NCBI RefSeq assembly: GCF_900099685.1
Contig: NZ_FNDW01000006.1
Coordinates: 62,001-126,000, forward strand
DNA length: 64,000 nt
Source of the DNA: Chryseobacterium taeanense
Lineage (GTDB): Bacteria; Bacteroidota; Bacteroidia; Flavobacteriales; Weeksellaceae
Direction of reading: 5' to 3'
This document shows positions 15,219-23,187 of this stretch, piece by piece. A program made the position numbers and the translations under genes. Numbering within the stretch: the first letter of the stretch is position 1; each line of letters starts with the position of its first letter. The notes beneath the pieces were generated by a model that had not been told where the DNA came from, searched no databases, and saw nothing but the letters and a program-made list of their open reading frames with translations.

Positions 15219-17747
15219 TTAAAAGCCAACCTGAAATCCTGCTTTTATCCCAAATGTCGAAATGTTGGGACGGTCAAGATAATTACCCCGCCAGTTGAAA
15301 TCGACCCTGAAAATTCTCAGGTTTCCAAAACCTATATTTTCAATCCCGAATCCGTATTCGTAATAAATATGATCGCTTGGTGCAGAATATTTAAATCCTT
15401 CCACATTAATTGCTTTTGACGCATCGCTCAGTGTTCCGTAAGCCCCTCTGATAAAAGCAATTTCCCGTAATTTTAATTTCTTGATAAGAGGAATGAATGA
15501 AAGTATTTTTCCATTAAAATGATGTTCAAGATGAAGCGTTGTGTAAGTGTCGGCAACGAATTCATAATAGTTTAACTGGGCAAAAGTATTTTGGGCAAGG
15601 CTGTACGACTGGTTTCCCGGAATAACATTTTGTAAAGCCAAAGGAACGGTATCAAAGTTTTTCCCTGCCTCAAAGCTGACCAACGTTTTTCCCCAGCTCC
15701 CGATTAAAACAGGCTTATAGAATAGGAACTGTAGTTTATTATAATTAAAATCCGAACCGAATAATCCTTCAAAGCCTCTGGTGTATTTTAAGACAATTGT
15801 CGGAGCTAATGTTCCATGCTCATAACGGTCTAGGCCAGTTTGCGAGAATTTTGCGCCGGGTCTTGCGATTAAACTTAATGTAAAGTGTGAATCGTTTGTT
15901 GTTTTTCTCAAACCGCCATCTTTATAATACATCAGGCTAAAACCGTCAGGATTGGCAGATTTGATGCTTTGCATGGTACCATCAAGTCTTATCTGAAAGT
16001 TTTTCCAGGGCTCTATTGAAGTAAAAATATTGGTTTGATTAACCGAACTTAAAGATGCATTTTCTCCTCTTGCAAAAATTGTTGATGAAGCAAATGTTCT
16101 GGCCATAATTCCATCGTCATTCGTCAATTGTACTCCAAGTTGTAAAATATCTCTTCGGGTTCCGGCTCCTACGGTAAATCGGTTTACCCGATTAAACATA
16201 AATCTTGCTTCAGCACCATATTTTACCTGCTCGTCTTTAAAGCCATAAGCGGTATAAAACTGGACTCTCCAAGGGTCATTTCGTGTAAAATAAGTTCTTG
16301 CCCCTAACCTTATTCTGTCTCCTTCTACTTCATTTTTACCGTAAACTGAGAAAATGGGACCAATATCAATCCCTAATTTTTTTACGTTATAATAACCGGA
16401 ACCCAACGTTTCATATAACTTCACAATTCTGTTGAATTTTGGGGTTTGCTGAAGCTTATCCAGCATATCATAAATTCCCTGTTCGGATTTAGATAAAGAA
16501 TCCGGTCTGGCTTTAAGCCAGTAAGCATCATCCTTGTCCGTGAAGCTATCGGAATATTCTTCTTCGGTTCTTTTGAAAATCTTATCTTCCAAAGGTTTAT
16601 TAAATTCATATTCAGAATAATCAACCGACCGTTTGGCAACAATACTTTTTGCGGTTTTCTTTTTCGAAAACGGTGTCATTTCAATTTCCGTGACGAATTT
16701 TCTGGGTAAAAAGGTATTTTCGTCAGGGTTATCGTATTCAAGCTCGGTTGAAATTCCATTAATGAAATTAACATTGATTTTCTGGGTTGATTTTAAAGTA
16801 GCTCCTAAAACCGCATAACTGTCTGTATCAATATACAGATATCCCTGAAATGCCAGAACTTCCGTTCTCTTTGGCAAATAGCGGATTTTAAAAGTATTTT
16901 CGCCGCGTATAGAGATGGTGTCTACCAAATTATAATCATACGTACTGAAGCCCGTTTCTCCTACCGGACTTGGAAAGCCGATGTCGAAATAATTTAACGT
17001 ATTGTCATAAATATTAATATCCCTGTATAGGTTTTTAGCAGTAAGCGTTACAATCTGATTATCCTGGAAACCTGAGGTTTTTTGAGCTACCAACAATCTT
17101 TTTGTCCTTTTGGAAGGTCTGTTTTCACCATAATTTTCGTAAACAGCTTCATTAAGAAATACAGGAAGTCCGATTTTACCGCTAGCAGTAGAATCTTTAT
17201 AATCAAAGATGAATTCCAGCTTATTGAAGATTTTCTTCTTCATGAAAGCGCTATCCAGATTATTGGCGTCGAACTGGATTTTCTCGTATTCCTTGTAAGT
17301 GTAAGTATCGAATTTATCCAGACCGTTATTTCTCTTTCTCGCCCAAACTTTCTGCATGATCGCATAGGCAGGGTTTTCTTTTTTATTTTTGTACTTAGGT
17401 CTTTCGTTATGGATGACCACTTCCTGTATGTTGCTTTCTTTTTCCTGGGAAAGCTTTACAAAAATATTCGTTGCATTTTCAGGAGTTACATCTACACTTT
17501 CTAAGGAATAATTTTTCCTTAAAAATTTCAATTTGTAAATAATACTGTCAGACTGAACGGCAAAGTTCCCAGAAGTTGTCGTCAGTGCAGCCTTATTGCT
17601 TTCATTGATAAAGATATCGACACCGGTGAGTTCTTTATTCGTTTTAGCGTCTACGATTTTTCCGGATGCAGCGTTTTGGGCGCATACAAAATGTGATAAG
17701 AGGATAAAAATAAAAAGAGGATAATATCTCGAGTTGTTAATTAACAT
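15219..17747 (-). CDS. DUF5686 outer-membrane barrel protein with carboxypeptidase-regulatory-like N-domain
   Basis: 842 residues. A signal peptide (residues 1-23, ending CAQ) is followed by a CarboxypepD_reg_2-type beta-sandwich (GKIVDAKTNKELTGVDIFI) and a DUF5686 region (YAIMQKVWARKRNN, then FDTYTYKEYEKI). The C-terminal half is rich in alternating beta-strands and ends in an aromatic strand (GIKAGFQVGF), which indicates an outer-membrane barrel. Such proteins resemble TonB-dependent receptors but lack a plug. Role unknown, possibly envelope stress or substrate uptake. Transcribed alone. Confidence 0.85.
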   Translation of the reverse strand: MLINNSRYYPLFIFILLSHFVCAQNAASGKIVDAKTNKELTGVDIFINESNKAALTTTSGNFAVQSDSIIYKLKFLRKNYSLESVDVTPENATNIFVKLSQEKESNIQEVVIHNERPKYKNKKENPAYAIMQKVWARKRNNGLDKFDTYTYKEYEKIQFDANNLDSAFMKKKIFNKLEFIFDYKDSTASGKIGLPVFLNEAVYENYGENRPSKRTKRLLVAQKTSGFQDNQIVTLTAKNLYRDINIYDNTLNYFDIGFPSPVGETGFSTYDYNLVDTISIRGENTFKIRYLPKRTEVLAFQGYLYIDTDSYAVLGATLKSTQKINVNFINGISTELEYDNPDENTFLPRKFVTEIEMTPFSKKKTAKSIVAKRSVDYSEYEFNKPLEDKIFKRTEEEYSDSFTDKDDAYWLKARPDSLSKSEQGIYDMLDKLQQTPKFNRIVKLYETLGSGYYNVKKLGIDIGPIFSVYGKNEVEGDRIRLGARTYFTRNDPWRVQFYTAYGFKDEQVKYGAEARFMFNRVNRFTVGAGTRRDILQLGVQLTNDDGIMARTFASSTIFARGENASLSSVNQTNIFTSIEPWKNFQIRLDGTMQSIKSANPDGFSLMYYKDGGLRKTTNDSHFTLSLIARPGAKFSQTGLDRYEHGTLAPTIVLKYTRGFEGLFGSDFNYNKLQFLFYKPVLIGSWGKTLVSFEAGKNFDTVPLALQNVIPGNQSYSLAQNTFAQLNYYEFVADTYTTLHLEHHFNGKILSFIPLIKKLKLREIAFIRGAYGTLSDASKAINVEGFKYSAPSDHIYYEYGFGIENIGFGNLRIFRVDFNWRGNYLDRPNISTFGIKAGFQVGF

Positions 17748-17942
17748 TTGTTGTTCTTCAAGCTATTGCATAAACAAAAAGTATGCAGATTTATTGTAAA
17801 AGGATTCAATAATATTTAAATTTTTAAATATCTGAATACAAAACTGCAAATGTAGTGAAATAAGGTGGTTATTCAGAGGGTGTTAATGCTATTATTTATG
17901 AGCCACATAACCAAAAAGATAATAGTGACGTGTAAAACAAAA

Positions 17943-17970
17943 AAAAGACCTACATTTCTGTAAGTCTTTT
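17943..17970 (-). terminator. Terminator of tRNA-Asn copy 1
   Basis: On the minus strand a 12-bp stem AAAAGACTTACA/TGTAGGTCTTTT (one U-G pair) with a GAAA tetraloop, followed by T residues. It starts 1 nt after the tRNA 3' end. The same hairpin occurs at 18224-18251. Confidence 0.85.
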
Positions 17971-17971
17971 G

Positions 17972-18045
17972 CTCCTCCTGCTGGGCTCGAACCAGCGACC
18001 CTCTGATTAACAGTCAGATGCTCTAACCAACTGAGCTAAGGAGGA
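17972..18045 (-). tRNA. tRNA-Asn (GTT), copy 1
   Basis: 74 nt. The acceptor arms TCCTCCT/AGGAGGA pair fully with a G discriminator. D arm GCTC/GAGC, anticodon arm TCTGA-CTGTTAA-TCAGA with anticodon GTT, T arm GCTGG-TTCGAGC-CCAGC. The 3' CCA is not encoded. The sequence is identical to copy 2. Confidence 0.97.
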
Positions 18046-18067
18046 ATTTCCTATTGTTTTAGTGGTG

Positions 18068-18099
18068 CAAATATAATATCATTTTCAATACCAAACAAA
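18068..18099 (-). promoter_or_regulatory. Promoter of tRNA-Asn copy 1
   Basis: Minus-strand TTTG (complement of 18096-18099), then 20 nt, then TATATTTG (complement of 18068-18075), then GCACCACT. Same geometry as copy 2. Confidence 0.75.
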
Positions 18100-18223
18100 T
18101 TTTTATTTTAGAAATAATGAAAAATATCCTTTGATAATAGGCATTGAAGAGCTATTTAATTATTTTTCAGTTAATTAAAAATGAATTTTTTTAAGAGGAT
18201 TTTTTCAACATTTTTAAAATAAA

Positions 18224-18251
18224 AAAAGACCTACATTTCTGTAAGTCTTTT
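18224..18251 (-). terminator. Terminator of tRNA-Asn copy 2
   Basis: Identical 12-bp stem and GAAA loop to the hairpin at 17943-17970, 2 nt after the tRNA 3' end. Confidence 0.85.
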
Positions 18252-18253
18252 TG

Positions 18254-18327
18254 CTCCTCCTGCTGGGCTCGAACCAGCGACCCTCTGATTAACAGTCAGA
18301 TGCTCTAACCAACTGAGCTAAGGAGGA
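18254..18327 (-). tRNA. tRNA-Asn (GTT), copy 2
   Basis: 74 nt and identical to copy 1 over the whole tRNA. Full cloverleaf with anticodon GTT. It lies 282 nt upstream of copy 1 in the direction of transcription and has its own promoter and terminator. Confidence 0.97.
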
Positions 18328-18349
18328 ATGTCCTTTGTTTTAAGTGGTG

Positions 18350-18381
18350 CAAATATAGGACGAATATTTATACCCTGCAAA
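18350..18381 (-). promoter_or_regulatory. Promoter of tRNA-Asn copy 2
   Basis: Minus-strand TTTG (complement of 18378-18381), then 20 nt, then TATATTTG (complement of 18350-18357), then GCACCACTTAAAAC, as in copy 1. Confidence 0.75.
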
Positions 18382-18404
18382 TATTTTTTTAAAATTTTTA
18401 GATA

Positions 18405-19754
18405 TTACAATTTCCCTGCAAATATCTTGAAAATATCACTTCCGAAGATCAAAATCATCAACCCTAAAAGGAAGATTACACCGATCATCTGAGCGTTTTC
18501 AAGAACCTTCTGAGGAACAGGTTTTCCTACAATAATCTCATACAATGTAAAAATTACATGTCCACCATCTAATCCAGGAATCGGAATTAAATTCAGGAAA
18601 GCCAGCCAAACAGAGAACATTGCCGTAAAGCTCCAGAATGCAGCCCAGTTAACAGAAAAATTACCGTTTATATCTTTGTCAACAGGCATGTTTTTAACGA
18701 TAGCGATAGGACCACCAACGTTTTTATATCCCTGGATTTTAGAATTAAACATGATCTTAAACTGCTTTACCTGCATGGTAAGCGCTTCGATTGTTCTTAC
18801 AAAACCTCTCGGAATCGCTTCTCCGAAAGAATATTTTTTATTGGTAACAACATTTAAAAGGGCTTTTTGATCAGTTAAAATCCCTAATTTCCCGTTTTTA
18901 TCAACCGCAACTGAAACCGTTTCAGGTTTACCGTTTCTTAAAACTTCAATAGTTACCTTTTTCCCTTTATTCTGATTTAAAATAGTTCCAACCTCATCAA
19001 AATATTGTGTTGGCTGTCCGTTGATAGCAATTACTTTATCTCCTTTAGCAAGCCCGGAAGCTTTTGCAGATGGCGTTACAAGAGAATCAATCATCATTGG
19101 GAATCTCGGTGTGATGTATAGTTTGGCTTCTTTTTGCTTCAAAACATCTGCAACACCGTCTTTATTAATCGGGAAAGTGGTTTCTTTTCCGTTTCTGAGA
19201 ACCGTTACATGATCTCCCAGTAAAATATTGATGGAAGCGTTTTCCAGTCTTTCGGCAGGCTTTCCGTCAATACTTACGATTTTATCACCATTCTGGAATC
19301 CCATTTTTTTGCCGGCTTCCGTTACTCCTATTCCATTTTCAAATTTTGTAAGATCAGTGTAGATTTCACCATTAAAAAGAGAAAGACAAGTATATATAAG
19401 CCATGCCAAGAAGAAATTTACCGTAACTCCACCCAACATGATGATTAGTCTCTGCCATGCCGGTTTTGCCCTGAACTCCCAAGGTTGAGCGGGCTGTTTT
19501 AACTGCTCGGTATCCATGCTTTCATCCACCATTCCGGCAATTTTTACGTAACCTCCGAAAGGAAGCCATCCAATTCCATATTCGGTTTCACCAATTTTTT
19601 TCTTCACTAAAGAAAACCACGGATCGAAAAACAGATAGAATTTTTCAACTTTAGTCTTAAACCATTTTGCGGGTAAGAAATGCCCAAGTTCGTGTAGAAT
19701 AACCAGGATAGAAATGCTCAATATAAATTGAAACAGTTTGATTGCTATTTCCAT
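18405..19754 (-). CDS. rseP: Site-2 metalloprotease RseP
   Basis: 449 residues. The zinc motif HELGH is at residues 21-25 in the first helix. The conserved GIGWLPFGGYVKIAG segment follows, then two PDZ-like domains (GDKIVSIDGKPAE and GDKVIAINGQPT), and the second zinc-site motif NLIPIPGLDGGHV near residue 390. It performs intramembrane cleavage, in other bacteria of anti-sigma factors and signal-peptide remnants. Dxr, which is often adjacent in other phyla, is not here. Confidence 0.94.
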   Translation of the reverse strand: MEIAIKLFQFILSISILVILHELGHFLPAKWFKTKVEKFYLFFDPWFSLVKKKIGETEYGIGWLPFGGYVKIAGMVDESMDTEQLKQPAQPWEFRAKPAWQRLIIMLGGVTVNFFLAWLIYTCLSLFNGEIYTDLTKFENGIGVTEAGKKMGFQNGDKIVSIDGKPAERLENASINILLGDHVTVLRNGKETTFPINKDGVADVLKQKEAKLYITPRFPMMIDSLVTPSAKASGLAKGDKVIAINGQPTQYFDEVGTILNQNKGKKVTIEVLRNGKPETVSVAVDKNGKLGILTDQKALLNVVTNKKYSFGEAIPRGFVRTIEALTMQVKQFKIMFNSKIQGYKNVGGPIAIVKNMPVDKDINGNFSVNWAAFWSFTAMFSVWLAFLNLIPIPGLDGGHVIFTLYEIIVGKPVPQKVLENAQMIGVIFLLGLMILIFGSDIFKIFAGKL

Positions 19755-19812
19755 TAATGCTTTTGTATGTTAATTTGCAAAGGTAACAATTCTCAAAACT
19801 ATGCCAAATAAA

Positions 19813-19837
19813 AAAGCCTCCCGAAACGAGAAGCTTT
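19813..19837 (-). terminator. Terminator of the small barrel protein gene
   Basis: Minus strand AAAGCTTCTC/GGGAGGCTTT, 10 bp with two G-U pairs, a 5-nt loop, then TTTTTATTT. Confidence 0.75.
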
Positions 19838-19858
19838 GTCATATAATGCAATGATTTA

Positions 19859-20299
19859 TTATAAATTAATAGATACTCCGAGACTGCCATTGTTGCCGAC
19901 TTCTGCAAAAACTCCGATTCTCTCGGTAAAAAAGTATCTTGCGCCAATATGAGCGCCAAGACCAAAATCTTTTCCCACAACTCCTACGTCCATACCCGGA
20001 TAGATATCCAGTTTTTCCGGCAGCTGCAAAACGTCTTTTAAATGAAAATTCAATCTTCCAAAAACAAAAACACGGTTATCGTTGTCATTATCCTTATAAT
20101 TACTGAAATAGACATTCAGTCCGGCACCTACGGAGATAAGCCCATTGAGTCCATAGTCATATGTTCCTGTGATTCCTGTTCCGTATCCCCATGCACTTAA
20201 ACCGGCATTGATTTTCTGGTCTCCTTTTCCTGTCCAGGCCTGCGCGCTGGCTGTTGCTCCTGCAAAAATCAGCATCAGCATAAAAATCAATTTCTTCAT
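19859..20299 (-). CDS. Small outer-membrane beta-barrel protein
   Basis: 146 residues. The signal peptide ends TASAQA (about 20). The remainder alternates short glycine/aromatic strands (INAGLSAWGYGTGITGTYDYGL, VFVFGRLNFHL, GLGAHIGARYFF) and ends in LGVSINL, as expected for an eight-stranded barrel. It resembles the flavobacterial DUF6646-type proteins, but that name is a recollection and not a computed match. Role unknown. Confidence 0.7.
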   Translation of the reverse strand: MKKLIFMLMLIFAGATASAQAWTGKGDQKINAGLSAWGYGTGITGTYDYGLNGLISVGAGLNVYFSNYKDNDNDNRVFVFGRLNFHLKDVLQLPEKLDIYPGMDVGVVGKDFGLGAHIGARYFFTERIGVFAEVGNNGSLGVSINL

Positions 20300-20401
20300 A
20301 AAGTATTCTTTTATGTTATTGTTTAAAAAATTATTTGCAACAAAGATAGAACCGAAATCATCTTAAAATCGTATTTTTAGTGAAGTTTTTTAACATAGTT
20401 T

Positions 20402-21154
20402 ATGAAAATCACAGGACTGAATTTAGATATTAGCTGGAAGAACAAAGAGCAGAATTTCAAACATATTGAAAAAGAGCTGCAACATCAGGAAGCAGATCTT
20501 TTCCTTCTGCCCGAAATGTTTTCGACAGGTTTTTGTATGGATGCTGCGGAAGTTGCAGACACACATCAGGAATCTCTTGATTTTCTAAAGAAAATGGCAA
20601 GAGAGAAAAATGCAGCGTTTTGCGGAAGTGCTCCGGTAGAAGAAAACGGTAAATTTTATAACAGAATGTATTTTGTTCATCCCGATAAAAAAGTTGATTT
20701 CTACGATAAACGGCATTTATTTTCTTTTTCCGGTGAGGATAAAGTGTACACGCCCGGAAATGAAAGAGTTATCGTAAATTATAAGGATTTCAGGATTTTG
20801 CTGCAGGTTTGCTACGATCTTAGGTTTCCTGTTTTTGCGAGAAATAATAATGATTATGATGCGATTTTATACGTTGCCAACTGGCCCGAGAAAAGAGTTG
20901 CGGCTTGGGAACATCTTTTGAAAGCAAGAGCAATTGAAAACTTATCTTTTGTTTTCGGACTCAACAGAATCGGAACGGATGGAAATGGCCTTTTTTATCA
21001 GGAAAGTTCACACTGTTTCTTTGCGGATGGAAAAGAAATTTCTCAAAAAGAAGGAAATCTTGTAACTGCGGAATTAAATTTAGAGGAATTAAAAGATTTC
21101 AGAAATCATTTTCAGTTTCTGAATGACCGAGATTCTTTTTCAATTGAATTATAA
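20402..21154 (+). CDS. Nitrilase-family omega-amidase (YafV-like)
   Basis: 250 residues. The catalytic triad is visible: E38 in LLPEMF, K103 in YDKRHLFSF and C137 in QVCYDLRFP. The sequence DLRFPVFARN with the short length fits the YafV/omega-amidase branch, which hydrolyses alpha-ketoglutaramate and related omega-amides. No signal peptide, so cytoplasmic. Single gene. Confidence 0.85.
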   Translation: MKITGLNLDISWKNKEQNFKHIEKELQHQEADLFLLPEMFSTGFCMDAAEVADTHQESLDFLKKMAREKNAAFCGSAPVEENGKFYNRMYFVHPDKKVDFYDKRHLFSFSGEDKVYTPGNERVIVNYKDFRILLQVCYDLRFPVFARNNNDYDAILYVANWPEKRVAAWEHLLKARAIENLSFVFGLNRIGTDGNGLFYQESSHCFFADGKEISQKEGNLVTAELNLEELKDFRNHFQFLNDRDSFSIEL

Positions 21155-21159
21155 AATTG

Positions 21160-21203
21160 AGGCTAAGGTTGAGGTTCAGACTTAGAATCCTCAACCTTAG
21201 CCT
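21160..21203. terminator. Terminator between omega-amidase and thioredoxin genes
   Basis: A perfect 15-bp stem (21160-21174 with 21189-21203) with a 14-nt loop and a T-rich flank, between convergent genes. Confidence 0.82.
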
Positions 21204-21208
21204 TTCTT

Positions 21209-21508
21209 TTAAGTGTATTGTTGTAAAAGTTGTGTAAGCGTATTAACATCATGCACGCCGCTTTCTTTCCACAATAATTCTCCTTGTTTGAAAATGGCTA
21301 ATGTAGGAACGCCACGCACGCCGTACTGAGAAGCTATTGCCGGATATTGGTCTACATCTACTTTAACGATTCTTGCACCTTCGCCTATGTTTTCTTTTAC
21401 GGTGTTGAGAACCGAAGACTGTACTTTGCAGGGCTGACACCATGTTGCAAAAAAATCAATCAATACAGGTCTTTCGGATTCTATTATTTCCTGGAATTTT
21501 TGTGACAT
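21209..21508 (-). CDS. Thioredoxin
   Basis: 99 residues with the active site WCQPC (C24, C27) after LIDFFAT, and the cis-proline segment RGVPTLAIF. The canonical Trx active site is WCGPC; the Q variant will change redox potential or partners. It starts 10 nt after the stop of the MBL/rhodanese gene, so the two likely form a sulfur-handling operon. Confidence 0.9.
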   Translation of the reverse strand: MSQKFQEIIESERPVLIDFFATWCQPCKVQSSVLNTVKENIGEGARIVKVDVDQYPAIASQYGVRGVPTLAIFKQGELLWKESGVHDVNTLTQLLQQYT

Positions 21509-21518
21509 AATTTTATTT

Positions 21519-22928
21519 TTACAGTGTTTTAGACTGGCAAACGAAATCGGAAGTCGGAAGTTTTCCTGTTTTTTTAATTCCGTTAAAGCCTCCTTCTATT
21601 TCTGTGAAATTCCTGATTCCATGAGAATTAAGAATACTTGCTGCAATCATGCTTCTGTATCCGCCTGCGCAGTGAAGGAAAAAATGTTCGGAATCATCGA
21701 TGGTATTTACCCAGTCGCTGATATTATCCAAAGGCCGATTGTAAGCATTATCAATATGCTCTGCAGAATATTCCGAGATTTTACGTACATCGATCACTTT
21801 TGAATCTTCGGTGAATTGCCCTGCAAATTCTTCAGGTGATATCCTTTTAATTTCATCGGTTTCTTTTCCGCTGCTTTTCCAGGCTTCAAAACCACCTTCC
21901 AAATATCCCAAAACATTGTCAAATCCAACTCTGCTAAGCCTTGTAATTACTTCTTCTTCAGTTCCTCCTTCAGCAATCAGCAACAATGGGTGTTTTACAT
22001 CAACGACCAAGGCTCCAACCCATGGCGCGAAATCACCTTTGAGTCCGATATTTACAGAATTTGGAACAAATCCTTTATAGAATTCTCCAGCGCTTCTTGT
22101 ATCTAAAATTAATGCGCCGGTTTCCTCTGCGTAAGCTTCAAAATCTTTCACAGGAATTGGAGTCAGTCCTTTATTCATTACGGTATCTAGACTTTCATAA
22201 CCGCCTTTGTTCATGGCGACATTCATTCCGAAATATTTTGGAGGAGCAGTTAGCCCATCAAGAACTTCTCTTACAAAAGATTCTTTATCCGGCTGATTGA
22301 GTGCGTAATTTGTTCTTTTTTGATTTCCTAAGATATCCACCGTTTCTTTCTGCATGTTTTTTCCGCATGCAGAACCTGCTCCGTGAGCCGGATATACCGT
22401 AATGCTATCATCAAGAGGCATAATTTTATTATGCAGGCTATCGTATAAAATTCCGGCAAGATCTTCCTGACTCAGATTGGTAGCCTTCTGTGCAAGATCA
22501 GGTCTTCCCACATCTCCTAAGAATAATGTATCCCCGGTAAAAATGGCATTTTCCACACCGTTTTCGTCAATTAGAAGATAAGTTGTGCTTTCCATTGTGT
22601 GACCTGGCGTATGCAGAACTTTTATTTTTACTTTCCCCAACTCAAAAATCTGGTTATCCTTTGAAATAACAGCTTCAAATTCAGGTTGTGCAGTGGGTCC
22701 GTAAACGATTGGCGCTCCTGTTTTCTTACTTAAATCCAAATGTCCCGAAACAAAATCTGCATGAAAATGCGTTTCAAAAATATACTTTAACGTTACATTA
22801 TCTTTTTCCAGGCGATCCAGATAAGGTTTTACCTCTCTCAAGGGATCAATGATTGCTGCTTCATTTTCTGATACGATATAATAAGCACCCTGAGCAAGAC
22901 ATCCTGTATATATTTGTTCGATTTTCAT
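21519..22928 (-). CDS. MBL-fold hydrolase with two rhodanese domains (persulfide dioxygenase-like)
   Basis: 469 residues. The metallo-beta-lactamase-fold half carries THFHADFVSGH (H54, H56, D58), HTPGHT and GDTLFLGDVGRPD, the ETHE1/persulfide dioxygenase pattern with one metal site. Two rhodanese domains follow. The first (ILDTRSAGEFYKG) has no cysteine at its active-site loop and is probably structural. The second has HCAGGYRS with the persulfide cysteine. This order resembles CstB-type enzymes that oxidise thiol persulfides. It is paired with a thioredoxin downstream. Confidence 0.88.
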   Translation of the reverse strand: MKIEQIYTGCLAQGAYYIVSENEAAIIDPLREVKPYLDRLEKDNVTLKYIFETHFHADFVSGHLDLSKKTGAPIVYGPTAQPEFEAVISKDNQIFELGKVKIKVLHTPGHTMESTTYLLIDENGVENAIFTGDTLFLGDVGRPDLAQKATNLSQEDLAGILYDSLHNKIMPLDDSITVYPAHGAGSACGKNMQKETVDILGNQKRTNYALNQPDKESFVREVLDGLTAPPKYFGMNVAMNKGGYESLDTVMNKGLTPIPVKDFEAYAEETGALILDTRSAGEFYKGFVPNSVNIGLKGDFAPWVGALVVDVKHPLLLIAEGGTEEEVITRLSRVGFDNVLGYLEGGFEAWKSSGKETDEIKRISPEEFAGQFTEDSKVIDVRKISEYSAEHIDNAYNRPLDNISDWVNTIDDSEHFFLHCAGGYRSMIAASILNSHGIRNFTEIEGGFNGIKKTGKLPTSDFVCQSKTL

Positions 22929-23096
22929 TATGCGGTTGTGACTATTTTAATGTTTAAGATACAAAAATCGTGTTTATTTTTTTAAAAAAAGCAAAATAAA
23001 AAAATCTGTATTGATAGAATAAATCTATAAAGCTCAGATATTCTCATTATCCATTTATAATACAAATAGTTCGGAATTTCGTGATACTAAGGTAAG

Positions 23097-23104
23097 TATA
23101 TTTG
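23097..23104 (+). promoter_or_regulatory. Promoter of the HerA-like ATPase gene (-7 box)
   Basis: TATATTTG, 83 nt before the start codon in the divergent region 22929-23187. No good -33 element was found. Confidence 0.45.
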
Positions 23105-23187
23105 TTAAAACTTGTAGTTCAAAATAAATTATGAAAAAAACTACTGACTCTATATTCTAAAAAATTTATATTTATGTAAAAAATGAA

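Larger units (their letters stand above)
17943..18357. repeat. Tandem duplication of a promoter-tRNA-terminator cassette
   Basis: Copy 1 (17943-18075) and copy 2 (18224-18357) share terminator hairpin, tRNA, the short leader and the -7 box, with only a few differences in the leader. The 148 nt between them (18076-18223) shows no gene. Confidence 0.85.

Noticed and set aside
15045-15419. A 124-codon frame overlapping peptide 2
   Set aside because: It is the +1 shadow of the GG-leader peptide gene and crosses its terminator into the reverse-strand DUF5686 gene.
17943-18327. A CRISPR-like or transposon repeat
   Set aside because: The repeat is fully explained by two copies of a tRNA-Asn cassette.
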